Assembly: GCA_028829895.1 (NCBI GenBank)
Contig: CM054180.1
Location: forward strand, 111,254,635 to 111,318,634
Origin: Sinotaia quadrata
Lineage: Eukaryota > Mollusca > Gastropoda > Architaenioglossa > Viviparidae
Direction of reading: 5' to 3'
Length of the DNA: 64,000 bases
Part shown: positions 1 to 19,194 of the stretch, one piece after another
Layout: each line of letters opens with the position of its first letter
How positions within the stretch are numbered: the first letter of the stretch is position 1
Translations under genes and position numbers: made by a program
The notes under the pieces: generated by a model
Told to the model about the DNA's origin: nothing
Database searches by the model: none
What the model saw: only the letters and a program-made list of their open reading frames with translations

Positions 1-1065
1 AATAACCGTTCCTTCTAAAAAATATAATTTCCTATAATTATCTCCCTTATCAATATAGCATTTAAGAAATGTTAGGTATGTATGCACACAATTTAAACAA
101 GAGCTGTATTGTGAACAAAATGCAGGGAATAAAGTTCAGGAAGTTTAAAAAAAATTTTTCTAGAGATTCTCAACATGAAATACACGTTCACCATGCTCAA
201 TGTATTATTTTATATCTTCGTAATATTTATTAGTATAAAATAAATAATTGAAAACACATCAATTTTATCTCTTGTACTTTGCATTTTGAAAAGAAATTAA
301 AAAAAACTTTAGTAAGGAACTCTTGGCTTACATTTCCAAGCACTGTTGTAGAAACTAGTCTTTGCACTCAGTTCAAAACTGCGGCCAAACTCTTCCCAGT
401 GACTTGTTATTTTCCTTTGGAATCTCTGACGTCATGGTCTTTTCGTCAGAACCTATATGACGTAGCGGTGACAGATCATTCCTGGAAGTACGTAACATTC
501 CTTCTCACGATCTATGATCGTTTGCTGTTCGAGTGCTGCTTCGTATAGAGGCGCGTGCGCGCGCGCACACCACAGGGAAAGAAAGAGATAAATTATAAAT
601 AGTGGTTTATTTTTACAAGCACAGGAGTAATTAGAAAAACTCTTTAATGTGATATTTGTTTCTAATATGTGTAAGATGTGAGTGTGTATGTGTATGTATG
701 TATGCATCTGTATGTATGTGTGTATGTGAGTGATATGAAGACAGTTGCCTCTGTATGGCATGGAGGGATACATGCTACCAATAACTGTCAAATTTATTAA
801 GTATCCTAATAAAGATCATTAGTGACATTAACTTTATCGAAATTCAAGAAGTCCGGTCATGAAAGGCTGCCATTAGCTTAATGGGGAAAAAGCAGCTTCT
901 TCCTTGTTTTATCTGAATCTCCTGGTTTACTGATTATAAACCACTACAACCATGGGAGACGCGAGAAGTATCTATCACAGTGTAAGGAATACACTGGACT
1001 CCATTGATGTATAGTGGCAAGGTATGCTGATCACCTTGACACTTGACATTGTGACGAAAGCAGAA
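1..1065. other. Left flank, no supported gene
   Basis: AT-rich sequence with a few short frames and a TG/TATG-rich stretch at about 670-730. No exon was recognised. Confidence 0.5.
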
Positions 1066-1171
1066 CACGTGATTAAGTAGGATAATTCAGTTGTGAAACG
1101 CAAGGCAGGCAGGAGATTTATACTTGACTGTTGGGAGCTTCGTATACGTCCTATTAACCCGCTAGTAAAGG
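1066..1171 (+). promoter_or_regulatory. Candidate gene A promoter and 5' UTR exon
   Basis: An E-box CACGTG at 1066-1071 is followed by TTTATA at 1117-1122, and by a strong splice donor (AAG|GTAAGC) at 1171. The matching acceptor would be tttcttcccag ending at 2226, just upstream of the ATG at 2254. Genes C and D show the same order of E-box, TATA and nearby donor. No transcript evidence is available. Confidence 0.35.
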
Positions 1172-1176
1172 TAAGC

Positions 1177-1275
1177 GAGGTGTGGTAAAGATTGAATTTA
1201 TAGGTAAGGGAGGTGTGGTAAAGATTGAACTTATAGGAAAGGGAGGTGTGGTAAAGATTGAACTTATAGGTAGAG
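1177..1275 (+). repeat. 33-bp tandem repeat, 3 copies
   Basis: Units begin GAGGTGTGGTAAAGATTGAA. The array starts six bases after the putative donor at 1171. Confidence 0.9.
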
Positions 1276-2129
1276 TAGGAGAAAACCGCTACCTTTGGAA
1301 GTATATTATAATAATAATAAGCGTTCTCCTTTGTTTCGGTTTCATGGACTGGTTTAACTACTTTCGGTTTAAGAGACCCATGTCATTACTTTCGGTTTTG
1401 ATTTAAACACATTATGAACAGACTACAAACGATGACAAAGCGTAATAATGCATCAACGCAAATACTGAACATTGCTTTATCCAAAGAAGATGGGAGCTGT
1501 CACATTCATTACACCTGTGTTCATTGTGGCTTATGTGATGCATGATCCAACTCTTAAAAATTCCACAAGGTTTAATAGATTAACATAGGTATAATTTATT
1601 TTGCCAGGAAGTTATGTCCCTTTACCAAGCAGCGTCAGCACGTATTAATAAAACGCAGATAACATTGAAATTCTTTCTATTCCAACGCAGAATTTAATCA
1701 GATTGTTTTGGCATGTGAAAACAATTACACATACCCCAGTCCTGATTATTGAGATGGGTGACGTGCACCACAAAAGCTGACGTGTCCTGTGCATTTGCAA
1801 ACCAGGAATATACGAATGCATAATCTAAAAATTGTGCGTTTACTATCACCATTATTTATAATAGGTAAGCAGCATAACATAATTATATGACATGCAACTT
1901 TGTTTTGTTAAGACAAACTAGAGGGTTTGCGCCTTTTGCTGCTGAGATAATCTTATCGTAGTAATGTTGATTGTCAGTTCAATATTTCATGTAACTATAA
2001 CTCATATAGGGAAGAAGCGTAAGTAGAAGTAGGGATTTTGCTTTAAATCATATTTACAAATAATACATATGTACTGAGAAGGTTTTGTAACAATCACACA
2101 CACAAACACACACACAGAGACAAACACAC

Positions 2130-2130
<1 letters not shown>

Positions 2131-2174
<44 letters not shown>
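2131..2174 (+). repeat. (TG)n microsatellite
   Basis: Perfect TG run just upstream of the likely acceptor (2226) of the first coding exon of gene A. Confidence 0.95.
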
Positions 2175-2175
<1 letters not shown>

Positions 2176-2253
2176 TGTGTCTGTCATGAAACAGCCATGC
2201 CTTTGAACTTAATTATTTCTTCCCAGTTTAATATTCTATATTCTAACTGACAC

Positions 2254-10424
<8,171 letters not shown>

Positions 10425-11832
10425 ACCACAGTGGTGTTGCAGGATGCATAACTCATGCACACATATGCACGCGTGTACTACACTATTCACCTACAGGCGA
10501 AGAAAAATGGTGTAAAGAGAACTTAAAGCATGGTACAAAGAAATACTCAAAGCACAGAAGAAATGGTGTAAAGAGAACTTAAAGCATGGTACAAAGAAAT
10601 ACTCAAAGCACAGAAGAAATGGTATAAAGAGAACTAAAAGCATGGTACAAAGAAATACTCAAAGCACAGAAGAAATGGTGTAAAGAGAACTAAAAGAATG
10701 GTACAAAGAAATACTCAAAGCACAGAAGAAATGGTATAAAGAGAACTAAAAGCATGGTACAAAAGAAATACTCAAAGCACAGAAGAAAGATGTGTCAACA
10801 CTGAAGAAATATAGAAATTGTCGATCACACTTGCTGGATCTTGGCTCCAATCAAAAATTATTTAACTGCGAATCACATCGGGCTGGCTTAAATTTGATGG
10901 AATCATGTACCTATTTAGATTTATTAGCTTGTGAATATTTGTTTATGTGCGTGTTTGTGTATGCGCGTGTGCGGGTCCGCACGAAACCAAATAAAATAAT
11001 TAAATGTTGCCTTAACTGTAAATTTGGTCCTTGCTCTTTCAGTCACAGAAAATATTTTTGAGATCATTGCTTCATTTTATTACTGTCTTTTATTGGTAGA
11101 TCTTCTTAATGTACAATATAAACAAAACAAATAATTGTGCAGTCTTCAAATTATTCTATCAATAATATGAAAATGTGGAACATTCTTTTCTTTTCTTCCC
11201 AATAAAAATTTGATTATTTTTGACTGTCGTGTTCAGAGTGCATAATATTTCCAGTGTAGTGCTGACCCACCCCATAGATAATACGGTGGGTGTAAAGAGA
11301 TTTGCTGCTGGTGCTTCTGTCACCATTGGTTTCAGTGACCTAAACTTGACCTTCGATGACGGACAGATGTTGGGCACAAGTAGCATTTGTATCTCTCATT
11401 CTTCTGTCAGTGTCCAGCAAGTGATATAGATTGGGAGCAGTGAAAGTCCACGAGTAACATTTACAATGTTGAAAAAGCTCTGTTCCTCAAAATATCTGAG
11501 TTTAATTGTAAACATTTTCAAACAGATCATTTTTTTTTACTTAATGTGTGTTTATATGTGTGTGTGTGTGTTTGCGTGCGAGTGTGGAATATTTTTGTTA
11601 TAATTTTCATTCTTAACTCTTGTGCGGATATTGGCTTATTTTGATTCGTAGTGTAGTTTGACCTTTGAGCTTCATATATATTATGCATTGTGCTTTTCGG
11701 CGAATATGCTGGCCGCAGTAGGATTTTGCTGGGTTATTATGATGTGAAGTTTGGCAATGAATAATCAGTTCTTGTACATAGTGAGCCTCCACCATTTAAG
11801 ACAGCGATTATGGATCGACAATATGGCCCTCA
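10425..11832. other. Downstream of gene A, no supported gene
   Basis: Holds the 57-bp array, a candidate AATAAA at about 10990, and an unremarkable open frame near 11220 that I could not link to any family. Confidence 0.5.
10500..10790 (+). repeat. 57-bp tandem repeat, 5 copies
   Basis: Units contain AAGCATGGTACAAAGAAATA; directly downstream of gene A. Confidence 0.93.
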
Positions 11833-12873
11833 CTATTTACCCCCAATATTGGGCACTGTGAATGGAAGACTTTTGAAGTATGCATCAAGTTGTTCTTGTA
11901 AAGTTCCTGACCTTTTATATTGTTCTTGTATTTGTCCAGGAGGGTTGTCCATTCTTTTATATTGTTGTTGTACTTGTCCAGGAGGGTTGTCATTTCTTTT
12001 ATATTGTTGTTGTACTTGTCCAGGAGGGTTGTCATTTCTTTTATATTGTTGTTGTACTTCTTCAGGAGGGTTGTCAATTATTTTATATTGTTGTTGTACT
12101 TGTCCAGGAGGGTTGTCATTTCTTTTATATTGTTGTTGTACTTGTCCAGGAGGGTTGTCATTTCTTTTATATTGTTGTACTTGTCCAGGAGGGTTGTCAT
12201 TTCTTTTATATTGTTGTTGTACTTGTCCAGGAGGGTTGTCCATTCTTTTATATTGTTCTTGTATTTGTCCAGGAGGGTTGTCATTTCTTTTATATTGTTG
12301 TTGTACTTGTCCAGGAGGGTTGTCAATTATTTTATATTGTTCTTGTATTTGTCCAGGAGGGTTGTCCATTCTTTTATATTCTTGTTGTATTTGTCCAGGA
12401 GGGTTGTCAATTCTTTTATATTCTTGTTGTATTTGTCCAGGAGGGTTGTCCATTCTTTTATACTGTTGTATTTGTCCAGGAGGGTTGTCAATTCTTTTAT
12501 ATTGTTGTATTTGTCCAGGAGGGTTGTTTATTCTGTTATATGGTGGTGGTATTTGTCCAGGACGGTTATCTATTCTTTTATATTCTTGTTGTATTTGTCC
12601 AGGAGGGTTGTCAATTCTTTTATATTCTTGTTGTATTTGTCCAGGAGGGTTGTCCATTCTTTTATACTGTTGTATTTGTCCAGGAGGGTTGTCACTTCTT
12701 TGATCAGCACGTATCTGATTTCCTAAATAAGGCAAAACTCTTTTTGAAACAAATGATGTTTTAGTTGTATTAAATCCATTTATTACACAGCTACTTACGT
12801 TACTGAAAAATAAAGAAAAAGTGTGGTAGAGTGCAATTTCCTTATATATTATTACAGAAAGGCAACTAGTCAA
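11833..12873 (-). CDS. Possible tandem-repeat protein (DNPPGQ repeats) or minisatellite with open frames
   Basis: An open frame of 346 codons holds about 19 copies of a 13-14 residue repeat of the type DNPPGQ(I/V)QQQYKRN. It is flanked by a non-repetitive N-terminal part of about 60 residues and a C-terminal end QLDAYFKSLPFTVPNIGGK. The underlying DNA is a minisatellite of 39- and 42-bp units. Because unit lengths differ only by 3 bp, other frames on the + strand also stay open, so openness alone is weak support. A good acceptor (ttctttatttttcag) lies near 12806 on the - strand. I do not recognise the protein. Confidence 0.3.
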   Translation of the reverse strand: MTSCLSVIIYKEIALYHTFSLFFSNVSSCVINGFNTTKTSFVSKRVLPYLGNQIRADQRSDNPPGQIQQYKRMDNPPGQIQQEYKRIDNPPGQIQQEYKRIDNRPGQIPPPYNRINNPPGQIQQYKRIDNPPGQIQQYKRMDNPPGQIQQEYKRIDNPPGQIQQEYKRMDNPPGQIQEQYKIIDNPPGQVQQQYKRNDNPPGQIQEQYKRMDNPPGQVQQQYKRNDNPPGQVQQYKRNDNPPGQVQQQYKRNDNPPGQVQQQYKIIDNPPEEVQQQYKRNDNPPGQVQQQYKRNDNPPGQVQQQYKRMDNPPGQIQEQYKRSGTLQEQLDAYFKSLPFTVPNIGGK

Positions 12874-13274
12874 TAGGTTTCACTGAGCATGTATACGAGG
12901 TGCAGAATTTTCCAAATATTATTTATATTCTAAATAGCATACGTACCAAAACTCCAAATGACATACGTTACGATACGTACCACAAATCTAAATAACGTAC
13001 GTACCACAACTCTAACTAGCATGCATTAGGTATCACAACTCTAGCTAACGTACGCATTACAACTCTAAATAACGTACATACCCAAACTCTAACTCACATA
13101 CGTTACTTACTATGATCGCGCTCCTTTGAGTATACCGACGACAGAGTCAATAAAATAATCATTATCGTCAACTGAAGGTGTTTCATTTTCTTTCCAAACA
13201 CCGAATTTGATCTTCTGCAATTAAACAACAAAACCCCCAAATGCATCACATTGTAAAAACAACTGTTTAAACGA

Positions 13275-13455
13275 GTATTTGTACTTACGCTACTTTTAAG
13301 CAGTGATCAAGCAAAAACGTTATTAGCCCCACACATAAAGAGAAGGGTTTGGTATAACTATAAGAGTATTTGTACTAAAGCTAATTTTAAGCAGTGATCA
13401 AGCAAAAACGTTATTAGTCCCACACATAAAGAGAAGGTTTTGGTATAACTATAAG
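13275..13455 (+). repeat. Tandem duplication of about 100 bp
   Basis: Two copies containing TTTTAAGCAGTGATCAAGCA. Confidence 0.88.
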
Positions 13456-14799
13456 AAATGGAAACTGTTGTGCTTATTGTCTTCACTCATCACTATTTTA
13501 GAGAAACTCTCTAATTCAAAGGTAAGGTAATTTTTTGAAATTGCCAAGGTAATTTTTGAAATTGCCAGTAATTTTTTGAAATACCTGTTTAGTTCGTAGT
13601 GTTAAGAAACGATATGGATATTAAAAATTTCAAATATTTATAGAATGTTGGATGAGTATGGACTCTCAGACAGTTTGCCTTTTACTCTCAGGGCCATTCG
13701 ATCTTTCCTTTAAAGAATAAAATTTATAAAATGCCATTTCATTCGTGTTTGTCTTTATAATGTAAATATATGACGTCTAATTGCTTTTCTTTCTCTAATA
13801 TCAATTCACATATGCACTATCGTTTATAATTCACAACAATGAAGCGATGCGCCTTTGTGAAATATTGCAATCTAATATCGAAACACATATTAACACATCA
13901 TGCATCAACTCCATACCGCTATCCTCTACAGACAACAACGTAAAATAAAATTAACAAACAAAATGTAATCATTTAACTGAATTATACAATTTTCATCAAA
14001 CGGAAAAGTCTTTTATCTGAATATTATTTATAACAGTAACATACCTTCAAATGTATAAAGTTTGCAAGCTCGTGAACCCAGTCTTCAAAGAGAAGTGTTG
14101 AGCATGGGCTTAAACTGTGCATTATATAGCCAGCACGCAAACAACGCTAAGCCCATATTTTAGAATGTGTTCACTTGAAAATTATGACGGGCACCATCTG
14201 GCTTTTCGTAAGCTCCTTTGTAAAGGGTCTATTGTTAAAATGCTTAATGACGAATGCGCAGTAAGTACGAGTTAATAGACTTGCCAGACAGAAAGGAATA
14301 ACAATTATTTGTTGTATCGGCGTAGAGGCAACGGACATAGGTTTTAAACCCTCGCGGAGATTGCATTTAATAAGCAAAGGTGTTAGCCAATTGTATTTGT
14401 TTCTAAAACTTAGGCTAGTCGAGATTGCGCTAGATATTTGTGGCAGTTCACATCAAGTTTATCAGGTCCAACTTAGGTGAAGTGATATCTGTAACCAAAT
14501 CATCATAACATATTTTATGTTTAAAATTTACATATTTGTTTGGATTCATGTTTTACTCAAACAAAACTGGAAACGGATTTTTATTATTTTAAAGGTAAAA
14601 TTTAATGATTTCAAAGCTTTAGTGAAAAATATTTAGTAAATGTTTAAAGTAAAAGAAAGAAAGAAATCATTATCATTGCAGCAGTGATGCTTGGCAGGAA
14701 TACTGAGATTTATTTCATGAATGTGTTTGTAAGTTTGTATTCGCTACAGTTGCAGATTTGCTGCTCTCGTATGTAGGCATAGTAGTAGTAAAATAGCTA

Positions 14800-14952
14800 T
14801 AGTTCTATGAATAATGGCATAACAACAGGAATTTTAACAGTAGTAATCGTAGTGCTATGAATAATGACATAACGACAGGAATTTTAACAGTAGTAATCGT
14901 AGTGCTATGAATAATGACATAACGACAGGAATTTTAACAGTAGTAATCGTAA
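14800..14952 (+). repeat. Tandem repeat of about 54 bp, 3 copies
   Basis: Units contain CATAACGACAGGAATTTTAA. Confidence 0.9.
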
Positions 14953-15445
14953 AAAAAAAAAAGGCGCATGTGTTTATTTATTTATGCATACTTATAAATT
15001 CATGTTTACACGCGCTAGCTAGGAGTAGTGAAAGTGCCCTTTCTTGTATTTATTTAGTTAGTTAGTCATGTAGCATGCCACATGTGGTCTGTTTTGTATT
15101 CCCTGTTTCTCATAGACTGTTATTACTGTGTATTTTGCTCAGTGGCAGTTTTATGTTTTATTTCTGTTGCTTTTAAGTGTATTTCTTAATTGACCTTCAT
15201 GAATATCTCTCGTTGTATGTTTATCACCCAGTGTTTATCACTGACTATTACTTTCTGTGTTCGTTCTGAATGTGTTCTTTACAATCCTGTTTGAGCTACA
15301 CACTTTTAATTTTCGATTTAAATGCTTATGATTTCTTCTGACTTTGCTTTTACTTCAAACTGTATTTTTATTCTTTCTAACTGTATGTTGTTGATTGTGC
15401 ATATTTAATTTTCCAATAGTGTGATTTTATAAATGTATGTGTTAT

Positions 15446-15446
15446 A

Positions 15447-15525
<79 letters not shown>

Positions 15526-15530
15526 TGTTT
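15446..15530 (+). repeat. (TG)n microsatellite
   Basis: TG run with TATG interruptions. Confidence 0.95.
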
Positions 15531-16204
15531 CTGATGGCATTTTCCTTACCATCTCCCAATCAATATTAACAGCTTGAAGTTTCTCGATGGAAATCTGTCA
15601 TTCAATTTTTCATGTAATGTGTCTGCAGAATGTGGTTCAAAATTTGCCGTCATTTTCTTGCCACCGAACACAAGCATTGTTAAAAAATTAATCACGCACG
15701 CTGAGTGTAGTGGATTTAGAAGCATGTGACGTTGCATCAAAATAAAACTCAAAGGCTCTCACATGAATATATATGTGACAGAAAAAATGCAAATAATTAA
15801 TTAAATATATTTTTTTCTAAATATATTTATATTAATTCTAACTTAAACGAAAATTATTTTGTCAATAAAAATTCGTAAACATTCGTGAACAAAACTGCTT
15901 GTGCTGAATCTGGTGATTCTGCAATTTTGGGAAAGTGATGAATTCTAGCCTCACATCTTAACATTTAACAATAATAGACTAATTGTCGTCAGGCATAACT
16001 AGGATTAAAAACCCTCGCTTAGCTGACCCAAATCTGTATTATAGGAAATGCCATTGATGTGTCTAATAAAGTTATTGTTGGCTAAAAAAAAAAAAAAGAC
16101 TCAAACTCCTTTTGTTTACACGAGTTCTACAACTCTAGTTAGAGGATGAAAATGACTATTTGCCTAACGGCTGATCGCAGGCTGGAACTACAGGAGCTAG
16201 CACC

Positions 16205-16620
16205 AAAGGAAGTATTCACTGTAAGAAATAATAGAAAGTATTCACTTCAAGAAATAATAGAAAGGACTCACTTGAAGAAGTAATAGAAAGAATTCACTTT
16301 AAGAAGTAATAGAAAGGATTCCCTTGAAGAAGTAATAGAAAGGATTCACTTTAAGAAATAATAGAAAGAATTCACTTTAAGAAGTAATGCAAATGATTCA
16401 CTTGAAGAAGTAATAGAAAGAATTCACTTTAAGAAGTAATGCAAATGATTCACTTGAAGAAGAAATAGAAAGGATTCACTTGAAGAAGTAATAGAAAGAA
16501 TTCACTTTAAGAAGTAATGCAAATGATTCACTTGAAGAAGTAATAGAAAGGATTCACTTGAAGAAGTAATAGAAAGGATTCACTTTAAGAGGTAATACAA
16601 AGGATTCACTTTCTAGAAAG
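16205..16620 (+). repeat. Tandem repeat of about 27 bp, roughly 15 copies
   Basis: Units of the type GAAGTAATAGAAAGGATTCA with variant copies, several containing GCAAATGATTC. Confidence 0.92.
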
Positions 16621-17519
16621 TAATGTATCAAGACATGACCAATTAACACTTAACATTGTTCATAATGTCTTTGTTGTCTCATACTTTTCTCTTTGCATAT
16701 GGCTGCAAATGACATTTGTAGCCGCTACATCTGTTGGTCAGAAGGTCAAGTGGATAACCCTACATACACCTGGTAGGGAATTTTTCGTTTTTGTATTCTA
16801 TTCTTCTGTCTCCTTTCTGAGATGTATCACTCAGCTGGAGAGGTTAGGAACTAGGCAGTTGGGGGGGGGGGTCAACTTGCCAGTTAAGCCTTAGTGGACA
16901 CGGCTTTTGATACATTTTCATTTAATTAGTTTTATTTTCATAGTGTAAGAAATACAACACTTACAAATCAAAAGGTGAATAAAATTATTAAAATTCATAA
17001 AATATAAAAAAAAAATTCTTACTGGAGGATTTCTTTTAATAAATGGAAGTATATAAAAGACAGCATCGTTTGATTGCAAGTTATGAAATTCTGTTTTGAC
17101 AAATAATATTCTTAAAGTTATAGGTTGTAAATTGAAAAATGTTGAAAAGTTGAAAATTTTTTTAAAATACCAAAGCAGGATGATTTACCTGTGTGTGGAT
17201 TGTTTCTTAAAGTGATGTTGTTTTTTTAAATTACAAAAATAAAACAAATTTAAAATATACACAAAAGATGATTGACTCATGAGAGGATTTTTTAAAATTA
17301 AATTAAATAAAATAAAACATTGTTTGAGTTATGAGCTATGAAAATCTGCTTTTAATGTATCCTCAAAGTTTACAAGTTTTATATACCTTTATATAGAACT
17401 TCACTTTAACCCCAGTTATAATTAATCTGTCATTTTAAACTTAAAATTCATTTAACAAAAATCAACATTTTGTAGGATTCATTTTATAATAGTTATTTCA
17501 TCGAGATACCAATATGATT

Positions 17520-17730
17520 TGCAACTATAATTATATATAAGGCCGTAATGTAATAAGGAAATGATTTGTAAGTATAATTATATATTATATATAAGGCCGT
17601 AATGTAATAAGGAAATGATTTGTAAGTATAATTATATATTATATATAAGGCCGTAATGTAATAAGGAAATGATTTGTAAGTATAATTATATATTATATAT
17701 AAGGCCGTAATGTAATAAGGAAATGATTTT
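17520..17730 (+). repeat. 57-bp tandem repeat, 4 copies
   Basis: Units contain GGCCGTAATGTAATAAGGAA. Confidence 0.93.
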
Positions 17731-18399
17731 AAATATGTATGCCTGTGCATGCGAGTGTTAGTGCGTATGCGTACATGTATTTGTGCATATATACTTTTCT
17801 GTCTGTTCGTATGGGAGAGAGGGATGGTGTGAGTGAAAAATAGTCGGGGTGGATGTATTAAAAAACTAAGTCAGACTTTATCAACTTATTGTTTACGAAA
17901 AAGAAAACACTTTGCAGGAAACCCTTATTTCTTTCCCACTGGAAAAAAAAAATACACTGAGTCATATTTCTCTCAAACGGAAACAAACAATAAACACATT
18001 GTATATATGGTTTGGACGACGAGCCTAAAATAACTCCAATTTATTTCGCATATATTTTAATAATATACATTCACCCAACCACACCCAGCAATGAGAGACA
18101 TCAATGAATACATTGGTTATAAACTTGTTCAGATAAATTTGAACATGCGACTAAAAAAGCATTCACGAAAGACATACATTCGCTCGGCCAACCATAATAT
18201 AATACTATTTTTAAATGCATAACACATATTCACCAAACAAGCGCCATTATCATTCACTGAGATCAGTTTTAATATGAAATCAATAAGTTTCAATGTGTCG
18301 AATTATATCTTTTTTCAACGTTACATTTCTCTATGTTCATGATGAAAACAGGGAAAACACTTGTCATAATAATTCATATACTATATTATATATATATAT

Positions 18400-18538
18400 A
18401 TATGTGTGTGTTTGTGAGTGTGAGTGTGAGAGAGAGAACATGTGTTTGAGAGTGTGTATTTGTGTGTTTATAGTGTGTGTGAGAGAGAATGTGTGAGAGA
18501 TTGTGTATGTGTGTTTGTAGAGCGTTTGTGAGAGTGTA

Positions 18539-18621
<83 letters not shown>

Positions 18622-18755
18622 AAATATGAGTTAGAGACTGAGAGTGTGTGAGAGAGTATGTGAGTGTGTGTGTGTGTGTGTGAGAGAGAGAGAAAATGTG
18701 AGTGAGAGACTGAGAGTGTGTGAGAGAGTATGTGAGTGTGTGTGCGTGCGTGCGC
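18400..18755 (+). repeat. Compound (TG)n/(AG)n microsatellite
   Basis: Mixed TG and AG tracts with a partial internal duplication. Confidence 0.93.
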
Positions 18756-18994
18756 ATCACTTGTCAGTTTTGAAAACACTGACGTATAAATGCTTATGAT
18801 ATGAGAAGAACATACAAATACGGTAACAGATAAAAATCTCTTTTAAATCAATAATTACAAGTACCTGTTTTGAAGTTCAGCATATACAATTATCAATACA
18901 GGTATATTTTGCACAAATGCGAAACGAAATCGATCAGAAACACCCAATGATCAATCATCAGTGACTTTCGACAAGGAAAGTGTAGATCAGATTC

Positions 18995-19112
18995 GTGATT
19001 GCGCATGGCATCATGTCAGAATTACAACTGTAATGACGTCAGATCAGTTATCAACGCGCATGGCATCATGTCAGAATTACAACTGTAATGACGTCAGATC
19101 AGTTATCAACGC
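18995..19112 (+). repeat. 60-bp tandem duplication
   Basis: Two copies containing CATGTCAGAATTACAACTGT and ending 38 bp before the stop codon of gene B. Confidence 0.9.
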
Positions 19113-19149
19113 ACATGACATTTGTTCTCGGCTTTTAGTCGTGACGATA

Positions 19150-19194
19150 TCACCAACGTCTTGGAAGTTTTGACGTCAGCGGGAGAGTTGTTAC
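19150..19194 (-). CDS. Gene B terminal exon
   Basis: On the - strand ccttgtacag is followed by an exon reading VTTLPLTSKLPRRW and TGA. It matches the VTT(L/I)P tails of C and D, although it lies 1.4 kb from the NHR3 exon. Confidence 0.65.
   Translation of the reverse strand, partial: VTTLPLTSKLPRRW

Larger units (their letters stand above)
12874..19149. other. Intergenic region between convergent genes A and B
   Basis: No gene supported on either strand. The stretch consists of AT-rich sequence with successive minisatellites and TG/AG tracts, listed separately. Degenerate repeats of about 30 bp built on TAACGTACGTACCACAACTC occupy 12960-13110. Confidence 0.6.

Noticed and set aside
11220..11429. 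69-codon + frame and its antisense downstream of gene A
   Set aside because: No recognisable domain, no splice partner; kept only as unexplained sequence.
11810..12764. Three overlapping + strand frames rich in Leu, Tyr and Cys
   Set aside because: Opposite-strand reading of the 39/42-bp minisatellite; all + frames stay open because units are codon multiples.
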